From contig CAKTEE010000004.1 of assembly GCA_934546985.1 (NCBI GenBank), positions 1 through 64,000 of the forward strand: DNA of 64,000 nt. The letters are read 5' to 3'. This stretch comes from an uncultured Eubacteriales bacterium (GTDB taxonomy: Bacteria > Bacillota > Clostridia > Oscillospirales > Acutalibacteraceae). This document shows, piece after piece, positions 17,982-26,348 of the stretch. Position 1 is the first letter of the stretch; each line of letters begins with the position of its first letter. The notes beneath the pieces are model-generated. The model was not told where the DNA came from. It ran no database searches and saw nothing but the letters and a program-made list of their open reading frames with translations. A program made the translations under genes and the position numbers.

Positions 17982-18239
17982 ATGACGAAAAAGGTAATTG
18001 GTTTTATTTTCGCAATCGTAGGTTTTGCAGCATTTATCGGCGCGGCGGCTTATGCGGTTACGTCATACCTGAACAAGAAGAAATGCTGTCAGTGTGATGA
18101 GGTGTATGATAACTATGTAGAATGCTGCTGTGAACCTGATGAACTCACTCAGGCACAGGCAGACGCGGTTGAACAAGAAATTAAAGAGGATTTGGATGAT
18201 ATTGCACCCGCACCTGTGGATGATAAAATCGACGATTAA
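17982..18239 (+). CDS. Small membrane protein with Cys clusters
   Basis: 85 residues. One membrane segment (about 5-27), then KKKCCQCDEVYDNYVECCCE with six Cys in about 15 residues, then a strongly acidic tail (EQEIKEDLDDIAP, VDDKIDD). The Lys triplet after the helix favours the Cys region on the inside. GGAGG and a strong promoter support expression. I do not recognise a family. The Cys groups could bind a metal or be acylated; that is inference. Confidence 0.8.
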   Translation: MTKKVIGFIFAIVGFAAFIGAAAYAVTSYLNKKKCCQCDEVYDNYVECCCEPDELTQAQADAVEQEIKEDLDDIAPAPVDDKIDD

Positions 18240-18300
18240 CCACCTATAAATTGGAATGGCTAAAATTTTGTAAGAATTTTATATAACTCTGTTATTATGT

Positions 18301-18329
18301 GCAGGCGGACATAAATGTCCGCCTGCATT
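18301..18329 (+). terminator. Perfect 10-bp hairpin after the Cys-rich gene
   Basis: GCAGGCGGAC (18301-18310) and its exact complement (18317-18326) around a 6-base loop, then a short T run. Terminator for the mini gene; weak U tract. Confidence 0.75.
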
Positions 18330-18408
18330 TATCATATATTCCCGTTTGATGTCATGTTATTTTCTTTTGTAAAATGTTATTCTTCAATAGGAAAGGAGGC
18401 AAATACTT

Positions 18409-18918
18409 TTGAACCAGATAAAAACAGGGAAATTTCTTAAAGAAATGCGTCAGCAGGAAGGAATCACACAAGAACAATTCGCTGAATTTTTAGGTGTTTC
18501 CAATCGGAGTGTTTCACGATGGGAAAACGGCGTTAATCTACCTGAGCTCGATTTATTGATTGAAATTTCCAAACATTTTAACGTCAGCATGGAAGAACTG
18601 CTGGATGGAGAAAGGAAAAGTGAAAGTATGGATAAAAAAACAGAGGGAACATTGCTAAAAGTTGCAGACTACAATAACGAGGAGAAAAAGATTTTTTCCA
18701 AACGGCTTTGTATTTTATTTTGCATTGCTTTCATAGCGCTTACCGTCTATCTGATTTTAGAAAGCCAAGGTCTGACTGAAATTGAATTATACGATACGAT
18801 AGCAAGTTGTATGCTCGGCTTTGTTGCAGGGATAATTATTGTCGGGATTTTATATACCAGCGGGAAATTAATGAAGATAAAAGCATTTAAACAAAGATTG
18901 CTCCGCCGAAAAAAATAA
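18409..18918 (+). CDS. Xre-family regulator anchored by two membrane segments
   Basis: 169 residues from a TTG start (18409), with AAAGGAGG about 9 bases ahead. The N-terminal Xre/Cro helix-turn-helix (about 8-62) has the pattern TQEQFAEFLGVSNRSVSRWE; two hydrophobic segments occupy about 102-120 and 133-152. Such proteins sit at the membrane and bind DNA from there. It resembles the regulator at 22549-23004 in plan. No partner gene follows on the same strand. Confidence 0.85.
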   Translation: MNQIKTGKFLKEMRQQEGITQEQFAEFLGVSNRSVSRWENGVNLPELDLLIEISKHFNVSMEELLDGERKSESMDKKTEGTLLKVADYNNEEKKIFSKRLCILFCIAFIALTVYLILESQGLTEIELYDTIASCMLGFVAGIIIVGILYTSGKLMKIKAFKQRLLRRKK

Positions 18919-19713
18919 GTTTCCATTTTATACAGATTGATAAACATTCATCTAAAATAAAAAACACGCCGTAAATAATTCCTTAATCAAATGAATTTGT
19001 ATGCACAGATTATCTAATTAAAAACAGACAGTTATAAAGGCCCATAAAACGAGTTTAATCCGCACAAATTTGTCAAGATATTCAAAAATATCATATAAAA
19101 CCGACTATTTATTCAACTACTATAATAAGCAAAGCATAAATTTCACACAGGTTTGTATACAATTTGTTAACGCATTTTATTGAAATATACAAACTTTATA
19201 TTTTCACATTCCAAATATTGACACAAACCGATAGAACATGGTACACTAATTATGCAATAAACATATTCCTACATCATTGTAAAATCAAAACACAGCTATA
19301 GCAACCATACTGTAATGAACATTCCCATGCATCGTTATACTTACTTTTTACAGCCTCCTCTTTGACTCTCCACAAATACAAACCGCCTTCCATAGAAAAT
19401 GGAAGGCGGTTTGTATTTGTATCAACACTTTTTCTGTCTAATCATATAGCTTTACTTCGGAAAAATGAAGAAAAAACATAAAACTTTTTTCTGTTTTAAA
19501 AAGTAAAACATAAACGCGTATAAAATCATAGGATTTAGAAATAAAAGGATGATTATGAAAACTCAGATTCAAAAAAATTGAGAATCAATAAAAAATCCTC
19601 TTTAAAATAAAATTGATTCCACCTGAAAAATAAATTTAAAGCACGACTGATACCATCTTCTCTGCGCTCAAAACTTTTTGTCATTGTTTATATCAATACA
19701 GTTGACACATTCC
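18919..19713. other. 800-base gap holding a candidate small RNA
   Basis: No protein-coding gene that I can support. It is A+T-rich and holds a promoter-like site (19218-19247) and a perfect 22-bp hairpin (19372-19420). The only ORFs are very short and lack ribosome sites. 19430-19700 shows nothing recognisable. Confidence 0.6.
19218..19420 (+). ncRNA. Candidate orphan small RNA with 22-bp terminal hairpin
   Basis: TTGACA (19218-19223), 18 bases, TACACT (19242-19247) would start transcription near 19254. About 120 bases on comes a perfect 22-bp stem (19372-19393 with 19399-19420) with a 5-base loop. No gene abuts on either side: the Xre gene ends 300 bases before and the next minus-strand gene ends 290 bases after. 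A five-T run comes only about ten bases past the stem, so it is not a textbook terminator. Inferred, unverified. Confidence 0.4.
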
Positions 19714-20286
19714 CTAATCTTTTTCTATTTCTTTTTTATCATATAAGATACAACCGCACAAGGTTGGATGATCAACCACCAGCGTTGGATTTCGTTCTCC
19801 AATCAGCAGAAACAAAATTGTTAAATCTCCACCGGCCGACGCAAACATAATAAGCCCCAGTATCATCAACCATTGACAGCCCACCATATAAGCAATAACA
19901 TAGGGAAGGACCGCCGTCATCAGGCACGGCATAATAATACCCAGCCGGTATTGGTTCAATGTTAACACTTCCATACAATGGCAATAAGGCGACAGCGCTT
20001 CCTTTGCAAAACCAAAACGCACGCCTTTCCATCGTTCATCACAAAAAAACTGCCACGTAAATCCATGAAAAAACTCATGCACTACAATTCCAATTACTAT
20101 CCCTGCCAGTAAAAGCAGCATTCCCCAAAAAGGCAGAGTAATCCCCCATCCCCAACGCAGAGCATAAATAACATATCCAACTGCGGCCACCGGCAATGTG
20201 AGCAATGCATAAAGGTTTGCCTTTAACATAGATATGGTTTTATCCCGTGGAAAAAAGCCTCTTTGTTCTAATGTTTCTTTTGTCAT
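19714..20286 (-). CDS. DUF3267 membrane zincin-like protein
   Basis: 190 residues with about four membrane segments and a zinc-protease motif VVHEFFHG (His70, Glu71, His74) inside a helix, as in DUF3267, which is regarded as a relative of intramembrane/neutral metallopeptidases. GGGAGGG is ahead of the ATG. Stand-alone gene. Proteolytic activity is inferred from the HExxH motif; a third metal ligand is not clear. Confidence 0.85.
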   Translation of the reverse strand: MTKETLEQRGFFPRDKTISMLKANLYALLTLPVAAVGYVIYALRWGWGITLPFWGMLLLLAGIVIGIVVHEFFHGFTWQFFCDERWKGVRFGFAKEALSPYCHCMEVLTLNQYRLGIIMPCLMTAVLPYVIAYMVGCQWLMILGLIMFASAGGDLTILFLLIGERNPTLVVDHPTLCGCILYDKKEIEKD

Positions 20287-20311
20287 CCCCTATTGCCCTC
20301 CCTATCATATA

Positions 20312-20346
20312 AAAAGCGCATCGCCTGCTTTCCGGCGATGCGCTTT
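20312..20346 (-). terminator. Terminator after rny
   Basis: Perfect 14-bp stem (20312-20325 with 20333-20346), flanked by A and T runs; may also serve the gap side. Confidence 0.88.
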
Positions 20347-20377
20347 TGCATGCTGAAAGCTTTATGCAACAGCAAGT

Positions 20378-21943
20378 TTATTTCGCATATTCAATCGCTC
20401 TGTTTTCACGGATAATATGTACCTTGATTTGGCCTGGATATTCCATTTCATCCTCAATTTTCTTGGCAATATCCCTTGCAATCAGAACCATTTTATCATC
20501 TGTTACAATTTCAGGCTTTACAAGAATACGAATCTCGCGCCCTGCCTGAATTGCATAAGAACGTTCCACACCATCAAAGGAACATGCAATTTCCTCCAGT
20601 TTTTCCAGACGCTTGATATAATTTTCAATATTTTCACGCCGTGCCCCGGGGCGTGCTGCAGAAACAGCGTCAGCCGCCTGCACCAGACATGCTACAATAG
20701 ATTTTGCTTCTATATCACCGTGATGGGCATGGATTGCATGAATAACCTGTTCGTTCTCCTTGTACTTGCGTGCGTATTCAACGCCGATATCTACATGGGA
20801 ACCTTCAATTTCATGGTCAAGGGATTTACCAATATCATGCAGTAAACCAGCACGGCGGGCAAGCTTTTCATCTGCGCCCAGCTCTGCGGCCATCAATCCT
20901 GCAAGATAGGAAACCTCTAATGAATGCTTGAGCACATTCTGTCCATAGCTTGTGCGGTAACGCAGACGACCCAACAGCTTAATAAGTTCAGGATGAATTC
21001 CATTAACGCCGGCATCAATTACTGCTCGTTCACCCTCCTGCTTAATGGTAATATCTACCTCGCGGCGGGCTTTTTCCACCATTTCTTCAATACGGGCAGG
21101 GTGAATGCGTCCGTCAGCAATCAATTTTTCAAGTGCAAGCCTTGCCACCTCGCGGCGTACCGGGTCAAAACAGGAAAGGGTGATTGCTTCCGGTGTGTCA
21201 TCAATAATCAGGTCAACGCCTGTCATTGTTTCCAAAGTCCTGATATTGCGTCCTTCACGGCCAATAATCCGGCCTTTCATTTCATCATTGGGCAGCGCGA
21301 CAACGGAAACTGTTGCTTCTGCAACATGGTCTGCGGCGCAGCGCTGAATTGCAGTGGAAATAATATCCCGTGCTTTGCTGTCCGCTTCATCGCGCGTGCG
21401 CTGTTCAAATTCCATTATCTTAATGGCTTTTTCATGCACCAGCTCATTTTCAAGGTTATGCAGCAGATAATCTTTCGCCTGCTCTTTGGTATAGCCTGAG
21501 ATCCGTTCGAGCATCTCGAACTGGGTTTTCTTAATATCTTCGGCTTCTTTTAACCGTTCTTCCGCGGCTTTGATTTTCTTGTTCAGAGTTTCATCCTTCG
21601 CATCCAGGTTTTCAATTTTGCGGTCCAGCGTTTCTTCCTTTTGCTGAACCCTGCGTTCCTGACGGGTTACTTCGTTCCGCCGTTCGCGGATTTCCTTATC
21701 TGCTTCCGTACGCAGACGGTGAATTTCATCCTTTGCTTCCAGAATTGTCTCTTTTTTCTTAGTCTCTGCTTCTGCAATCGCATTGTTGACGATACGGGTG
21801 GCTTCCTGGTTGGCAGAACCGATTTCAGCTTCTGCAACCTTGCGCCTGTGTATACCGCCTAAAATAAATCCAATAACACCTGCAATAGCTGCTGCGAGTA
21901 CAATTAAGATAACTGCAACGAATATAGGCAAATTAATTGGCAC
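20378..21943 (-). CDS. rny: Ribonuclease Y
   Basis: Up to 521 residues: N-terminal membrane helix (about 6-28), long coiled coil (about 35-175, rich in Glu/Lys/Arg), KH domain with GRIIGREGRNI (224-234) and HD domain with LLHDIGKSLDHE (His369, Asp370). This endonuclease starts mRNA decay in Firmicutes at the membrane. The GTG at 21943 overlaps the ribosome site AAGGAGG (21943-21949) and so cannot use it; an in-frame TTG at 21931 begins just before the membrane helix and is the more likely start. Stand-alone, with its own terminator. Confidence 0.96.
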   Translation of the reverse strand: MPINLPIFVAVILIVLAAAIAGVIGFILGGIHRRKVAEAEIGSANQEATRIVNNAIAEAETKKKETILEAKDEIHRLRTEADKEIRERRNEVTRQERRVQQKEETLDRKIENLDAKDETLNKKIKAAEERLKEAEDIKKTQFEMLERISGYTKEQAKDYLLHNLENELVHEKAIKIMEFEQRTRDEADSKARDIISTAIQRCAADHVAEATVSVVALPNDEMKGRIIGREGRNIRTLETMTGVDLIIDDTPEAITLSCFDPVRREVARLALEKLIADGRIHPARIEEMVEKARREVDITIKQEGERAVIDAGVNGIHPELIKLLGRLRYRTSYGQNVLKHSLEVSYLAGLMAAELGADEKLARRAGLLHDIGKSLDHEIEGSHVDIGVEYARKYKENEQVIHAIHAHHGDIEAKSIVACLVQAADAVSAARPGARRENIENYIKRLEKLEEIACSFDGVERSYAIQAGREIRILVKPEIVTDDKMVLIARDIAKKIEDEMEYPGQIKVHIIRENRAIEYAK

Positions 21944-22293
21944 CTCCTTGTTTCAAATTTTTCAAAGTTCAAATTAAAACTTAAATGCCGTACTTTCACA
22001 CAGCAATAATGCACATTAATGCATTATATAAAATCATTTTATAACTATTTGGTGCTTCTGTCAAGAAATTTGTAGGCGGGCAAAGTGTTTTTTCTATTGG
22101 TTTGTCAAAAAATAGCTGAGTTTTTTATTCATTTTTATATTGTCAATTGCTGATTTCACGATATTTTCTTTCCCGCTCTGTCAATCTTTCAGAACCCTGT
22201 TCAAGATTGGTGTCGCTAAAGATGGTAAACTCAGTTTCCCCGTCAATATAGATAAAAAAGGACTATTTCTATCGAAACAGTCCTTTTGACAAA
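21944..22293. other. Gap between rny and the small membrane protein
   Basis: A+T-rich, no gene. It must contain the rny promoter, which I cannot assign with confidence, and ends in the terminator at 22255-22286. Confidence 0.5.
22255..22286 (-). terminator. Terminator after the Xre operon
   Basis: On the minus strand an 11-bp stem with one G-U pair and a GATA loop, followed by six T. Confidence 0.8.
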
Positions 22294-22530
22294 TTATAAA
22301 GATGAGTGACGCTTTTTATTGAAAAACCAAGCTAAAACAACACAGATTATCATTCCGATCCCATATGGGATACACAATAAAAAAGCAACATTTGCCGGGG
22401 CGCTCCAAGCCTTGTACCATCCTCCCCATTGCATGGCACAGTAATTATAAGCAACTGCAGCACACATGATATTTGAAAGCAAAATCGCAAGAGCACCAAA
22501 AAGATAGGCCAGGCGCTTATATTTTTTCAT
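22294..22530 (-). CDS. Small two-helix membrane protein
   Basis: 78 residues with hydrophobic segments at about 8-30 and 47-68 and a basic end (NKKRH). GGAGG is ahead of the ATG and it follows the Xre regulator by 18 bases, so it shares that transcript. Family not recognised; likely the partner or target of the regulator. Confidence 0.75.
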   Translation of the reverse strand: MKKYKRLAYLFGALAILLSNIMCAAVAYNYCAMQWGGWYKAWSAPANVAFLLCIPYGIGMIICVVLAWFFNKKRHSSL

Positions 22531-22548
22531 TGCAAATACCTCCTGAAT

Positions 22549-23004
22549 TTATTTCTTTTTGAGAATCAGAACAATTCCCAATATCATTAGCAGCACAAAC
22601 AGAGCAGCGAGTATTCCAGTTCCGTTCAGAATAATCATCGACGATTCATTTATCCGGTTGATAGACGATGGGTGTATAGCCGTTAAGATGCCGAACAGGA
22701 TAAGGCAAACAGCGCCTATGAAACAAAGACAAATGCCAATTTTGCTTTCTGCTGTTTTACGGGGAACTGAAGTTCTTTTTTCTTTTATAGCATCATCGGA
22801 AGTGTTTATAGGCTGATCTCCGGTAAGTTCATCTATTGTAATTTGAAAACATTCACTTAAAGCCTTGAGTTTATCTAACTCCGGAGTCGACAGCCCTCCT
22901 TCCCATTTTGATATTGCTTGTCTTGAAACTCCAATTTTTTCTGCAAGCTGTTCCTGTGAAAGCCCGTTCTTCCGCCTGAGTGTATATATTTTTTCAGACA
23001 ACAT
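22549..23004 (-). CDS. Xre-family regulator with two C-terminal membrane segments
   Basis: 151 residues: helix-turn-helix at about 8-60 (LSQEQLAEKIGVSRQAISKWE), a polar linker, then hydrophobic segments at about 92-108 and 124-148. AAGGAGG precedes the ATG. First gene of a two-gene operon with the 78-residue membrane protein. Two inverted repeats with CAAC...GTTG arms lie just upstream (23055-23068, 23076-23090) and are the likely self-regulatory operator. Confidence 0.88.
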   Translation of the reverse strand: MLSEKIYTLRRKNGLSQEQLAEKIGVSRQAISKWEGGLSTPELDKLKALSECFQITIDELTGDQPINTSDDAIKEKRTSVPRKTAESKIGICLCFIGAVCLILFGILTAIHPSSINRINESSMIILNGTGILAALFVLLMILGIVLILKKK

Positions 23005-23054
23005 CTACTTTACCTCCTTGCCAAAACTATACTGCAATTTTCCGTGTCACTCTA

Positions 23055-23090
23055 TCAACTTTGGTTGAAATATCCGCAACCAGTGGTTGC
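23055..23090 (-). promoter_or_regulatory. Two inverted repeats, likely Xre operator
   Basis: TCAACTTTGGTTGA (23055-23068) and GCAACCAGTGGTTGC (23076-23090), centred 21-22 bases apart (two helix turns), upstream of the Xre gene. A TATAGT on the minus strand near 23024-23029 is a possible -10. Confidence 0.55.
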
Positions 23091-23216
23091 ATACCTTAAT
23101 ATATCAAAAAATTTTTATCTTTTTATCATATACTACTTTCCTGATTCTTACAAGGTTCAGTAAAAACGACGAAGCTTTAACCAACCACACTAAACAGAAA
23201 CTCTTTCAGCGGCAGG

Positions 23217-23245
23217 TTGACAAAGTGTTTTTTCAGTGATAATAT
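23217..23245 (+). promoter_or_regulatory. Promoter of the thrS T-box leader
   Basis: TTGACA (23217-23222), 17 bases, TAATAT (23240-23245). Confidence 0.75.
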
Positions 23246-23251
23246 TTAGGT

Positions 23252-23510
23252 TGTATATAGCATATACGAAAGCGTTGAAGGGAAGATACAGCCCCGATAT
23301 GGTTTTTACAGAGAGCGCCCGTCCCCGGCTGAAAGCGGGCAAAAAAATCACGGCTGTTAACCACCCCTGAGCGTGCGCCGGCAGCAAGGCGCGCCGTTTC
23401 AGCCACGTTACGGTCTGCAAATGAGCGGCGGGAGAATTCCCGCAATCTGGGTGGAACCGTGGAGCACTATGCTTCATCCCTGTTATAAATAGGGATGAGG
23501 CTTTTTTTTA
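23252..23510 (+). promoter_or_regulatory. T-box riboswitch of thrS
   Basis: A leader of about 260 bases between a promoter and thrS. It has the T-box sequence GGGTGGAACCGTGG (about 23449-23462), upstream hairpins with an AGAGAG bulge (near 23312), and an ACC triplet followed by A at 23360-23363, the likely Thr specifier. It ends in a terminator (11-bp stem 23471-23481 with 23491-23501, then T8). Known mechanism: uncharged tRNA-Thr pairs with the specifier and the T-box and lets transcription run into thrS. Confidence 0.92.
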
Positions 23511-23548
23511 TTTTTGCCGCGTCCCAAATTAGGAAAGGAACGATAAAA

Positions 23549-25489
23549 ATGATTCAAATCACCTTGAAAGGCGGCGAAATCCGCCAGTTTGAATCCGGCG
23601 TCACCGCCGGTGAAGTTGCCAAAAGCCTTGGCGCAGGTCTTTACAAAGCCGCATGCGCATGTAAAATCAACGGCGAAACCAAAGATTTGCGCACGCCGCT
23701 TACACAGGACTGCGAACTTGCCATTTTGACTTTTGACGATCCGGACGGAAAACGTGCATTCCGTCATACTGCATCCCATATTCTCGCGCAGGCGGTAAAA
23801 CGCTTGTATCCAAATGTAAAGCTGACAATCGGCCCTTCTATTGAAAACGGATTCTATTATGATTTTGACAGCGATACCCCTTTTACTACAGAGGATTTGA
23901 CAAAACTGGAAGCGGAAATGAAAAAAATTGTAAAAGAAGCTCTTCCTCTGGAACAGTTTGAACTTTCCCCTGAAGAAGCCATTAAGCTCATGGAAGAAAA
24001 AAACGAACCTTATAAAATTGAACTGATTCAGGAACATGCCGGCAAAGGCGAGCCGATCTCTTTCTACCGTCAAGGAGAATTTGTAGAACTGTGTGCCGGT
24101 CCTCATGTACCGGATACCGGACGTATCAAGGCTTTCAGACTGACCTCCTGCACCGGCGCTTACTGGCGCGGCGATTCCAATAATAAAATGCTCCAGCGTA
24201 TTTACGGCACAGCCTTTACAAAGGCCTCCGACATGGAAGCTTATTTGACTGCAGTAGAGGAAGCAAAAAAACGAGACCATAACCTGCTGGGACGTCAGCT
24301 TGGATTCTTCACCACTTCTGAGCTTGTAGGTCAGGGATTGCCGCTGCTGATGCCCAAGGGGGCGCGTGTCATTCAACTCCTGCAAAGATTTGTAGAAGAT
24401 GAAGAAGAACGCCGCGGTTATGTTCTGACAAAAACCCCATACCTTGCCAAGAGCGACCTTTATAAGGTTTCCGGTCACTGGGATCATTATAAAGACGGCA
24501 TGTTTGTACTGGGCGACGAAGAAAAGGACAACGAAGTTTTTGCTCTGCGCCCAATGACCTGCCCGTTCCAGTATCTGGTTTATAATGCGCAAATGCATTC
24601 CTACAAGGATTTGCCTATCCGCTATGGCGAAACATCTACCCTATTCCGCAATGAGGCCTCCGGTGAAATGCACGGACTCATCCGTGTACGCCAGTTTACC
24701 CTTTCCGAAGGGCATTTAATTCTGCGCCATGACCAGCTCATGGATGAATTTGCCGGTGTACTCGATTTAATTCACTATATGACCCGTACACTGGGCATTG
24801 ATGAAGATTTGAGTTACCGCTTCTCCCGCCGTGACCCCAATAATAAAGAAAAATACATTGATAATGACGAAGTTTGGAATCAGACGGAAGCACAAATGAA
24901 AACCATTCTTGACAGGCTGGGCATTGACTACGTGGAAGCGCTGGACGAAGCCGCCTTCTACGGGCCGAAACTGGATATTCAAGCGAAAAATGTTCACGGA
25001 AAAGAGGATACCCTGATTACTGTCCAGATTGATCCATTCCTTGCAGAACAGTTCGATATGACCTATGTAGACGCGGACGGTAAAAAGAAACGCCCGTATA
25101 TCATTCACCGGTCTTCCATCGGATGTTATGAACGCACTCTTGCAATTTTAATTGAAAAATATGCCGGAGCTATGCCTATGTGGCTTGCACCGGAACAAGT
25201 CCGCATTCTGCCGATTGCGGAACGCCACCACGAAAAAGCTGCTGAAATCCTTGCAAAACTGAAAACCGCCGGCATCCGTGCAGAGGCAGATACCCGCAGT
25301 GAAAAAATCGGCTTTAAAATCCGTGAAGCACAGCTTGAAAAAATCCCGTACATGCTGGTTGTCGGAGACAAAGAAGCAGAAACCAACACTGTTTCCGTCC
25401 GTTCTCGCAAAGACGGGGATAAAGGATGCGTCAGCATAGACGATTTCCTCGCTTCCGCATTGACCGAAATTGCAACCAAGGCAAGATAA
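23549..25489 (+). CDS. thrS: Threonyl-tRNA synthetase
   Basis: 646 residues from ATG 23549, which has AAAGGA 9 bases ahead; the frame is open further up, but that part is the T-box terminator. Domains in order: TGS (MIQITLKGG, about 1-62), the editing domain (HTASHILAQAV with HxxxH, and CAGPHV), class II catalytic core (LRPMTCPFQYLVY, FRNEASGEMHGL, RVRQFTLSEGH) and anticodon-binding domain. It charges tRNA-Thr and is controlled by the T-box leader. Confidence 0.98.
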   Translation: MIQITLKGGEIRQFESGVTAGEVAKSLGAGLYKAACACKINGETKDLRTPLTQDCELAILTFDDPDGKRAFRHTASHILAQAVKRLYPNVKLTIGPSIENGFYYDFDSDTPFTTEDLTKLEAEMKKIVKEALPLEQFELSPEEAIKLMEEKNEPYKIELIQEHAGKGEPISFYRQGEFVELCAGPHVPDTGRIKAFRLTSCTGAYWRGDSNNKMLQRIYGTAFTKASDMEAYLTAVEEAKKRDHNLLGRQLGFFTTSELVGQGLPLLMPKGARVIQLLQRFVEDEEERRGYVLTKTPYLAKSDLYKVSGHWDHYKDGMFVLGDEEKDNEVFALRPMTCPFQYLVYNAQMHSYKDLPIRYGETSTLFRNEASGEMHGLIRVRQFTLSEGHLILRHDQLMDEFAGVLDLIHYMTRTLGIDEDLSYRFSRRDPNNKEKYIDNDEVWNQTEAQMKTILDRLGIDYVEALDEAAFYGPKLDIQAKNVHGKEDTLITVQIDPFLAEQFDMTYVDADGKKKRPYIIHRSSIGCYERTLAILIEKYAGAMPMWLAPEQVRILPIAERHHEKAAEILAKLKTAGIRAEADTRSEKIGFKIREAQLEKIPYMLVVGDKEAETNTVSVRSRKDGDKGCVSIDDFLASALTEIATKAR

Positions 25490-25540
25490 AGGTTCCGTTG
25501 CACTGAATGCAACCCCAAAGAAACACATACAATAGATGGC

Positions 25541-25578
25541 AAATATATCCCTCTGTTATAAAACAGGGGGATATATTT
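25541..25578 (+). terminator. Terminator after thrS
   Basis: A+T-rich stem with a CCCTCTGT/ACAGGGGG core and a loop of TATAA, in the gap after thrS. Confidence 0.75.
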
Positions 25579-25611
25579 CAATAAAAACGCACAACATTTT
25601 TCCTGTCTCCC

Positions 25612-25640
25612 TTGACGGAGCTGTTCAGGGTTGTTATACT
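25612..25640 (+). promoter_or_regulatory. Promoter of the first secreted paralog
   Basis: TTGACG (25612-25617), 17 bases, TATACT (25635-25640). It places the transcript start near 25647, downstream of the only TTG that could open the next gene's frame. Confidence 0.7.
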
Positions 25641-25674
25641 CAAATTACAAAATCAGGCTAAGGGGGCGGAAACG

Positions 25675-26301
25675 ATAAGAAAAAAACGTATCCACTTACT
25701 TCTCTGTGTTACTATCCTTCTCTATTCTTTTTCAGGCTGCGGACATTATCTGCCCTACATGCCTACCGCAGCATTGTTTCCTTCATTAGAATATAAAGAA
25801 GAAACCACCGCGCCTCCCGAAACTACTACAGAGGAAACCACTGCCGGTTCCCGTTTAAAAAACGGTGTATATACCTGCACCCTGTATTCCCTTACCATTC
25901 CAGCGGGCTGGTCCTGCAACGGTTATGATTCATCTGTAGAAATTGAGGCGCCTGAGGCAATTAACAATATCATACCAAACATCAGCGTAACCGTCGGACC
26001 ATGCGACGGAGATTTTTCTAAAATAACCTTTGACGATATGAAAGAAAATTTTGGCACACTCTTAAAAGATATTGAAAAAATTTCTTTCGGAATCAAAACC
26101 ATTGGGGAAAACGAATACTTGATTGTTGAATTTTCTTACACTGTTTTGGGAATGCAGCAATTTGTCTCCCAAGCAATCGTTCATATCGGTAATCAGGATC
26201 TTACTTTCACTCTGGTACGCGATTCTCTGATGACCGCCTCCACAGAATTTCAGAATTTACTGGAAAGCCTCGAAATCAACCCTCTGGCACAACAGTCATA
26301 A
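25675..26301 (+). CDS. Secreted lipoprotein with Thr-rich linker (paralog 1); apparent ATA start
   Basis: About 208 residues. A basic N-terminus and hydrophobic segment end in the lipobox-like FSGC; a Thr/Glu-rich linker (ETTTEETTAG) leads into a folded domain starting NGVYTCTLYSLTIPAGWSC. The frame is open from TTG 25612, but that TTG is the -35 box, and no ATG, GTG or TTG lies between the promoter and the signal peptide. AAGGGGGCGG (25660-25669) points to ATA at 25675. The domain resembles those at 26349-26879 and 27030-27644 and recalls DcrB/PsbP-like lipoproteins (tentative). Either AUA is used or the gene is weakly expressed. Confidence 0.7.
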   Translation: MRKKRIHLLLCVTILLYSFSGCGHYLPYMPTAALFPSLEYKEETTAPPETTTEETTAGSRLKNGVYTCTLYSLTIPAGWSCNGYDSSVEIEAPEAINNIIPNISVTVGPCDGDFSKITFDDMKENFGTLLKDIEKISFGIKTIGENEYLIVEFSYTVLGMQQFVSQAIVHIGNQDLTFTLVRDSLMTASTEFQNLLESLEINPLAQQS

Positions 26302-26348
26302 CTTCATTTGAAAGACAGCTTTGTATAACAGAAAGGACGTTTTAATGA

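Noticed and set aside
23483..24598. 371-codon minus-strand ORF over thrS
   Set aside because: It is the antisense shadow of the threonyl-tRNA synthetase; no family motif in its translation.
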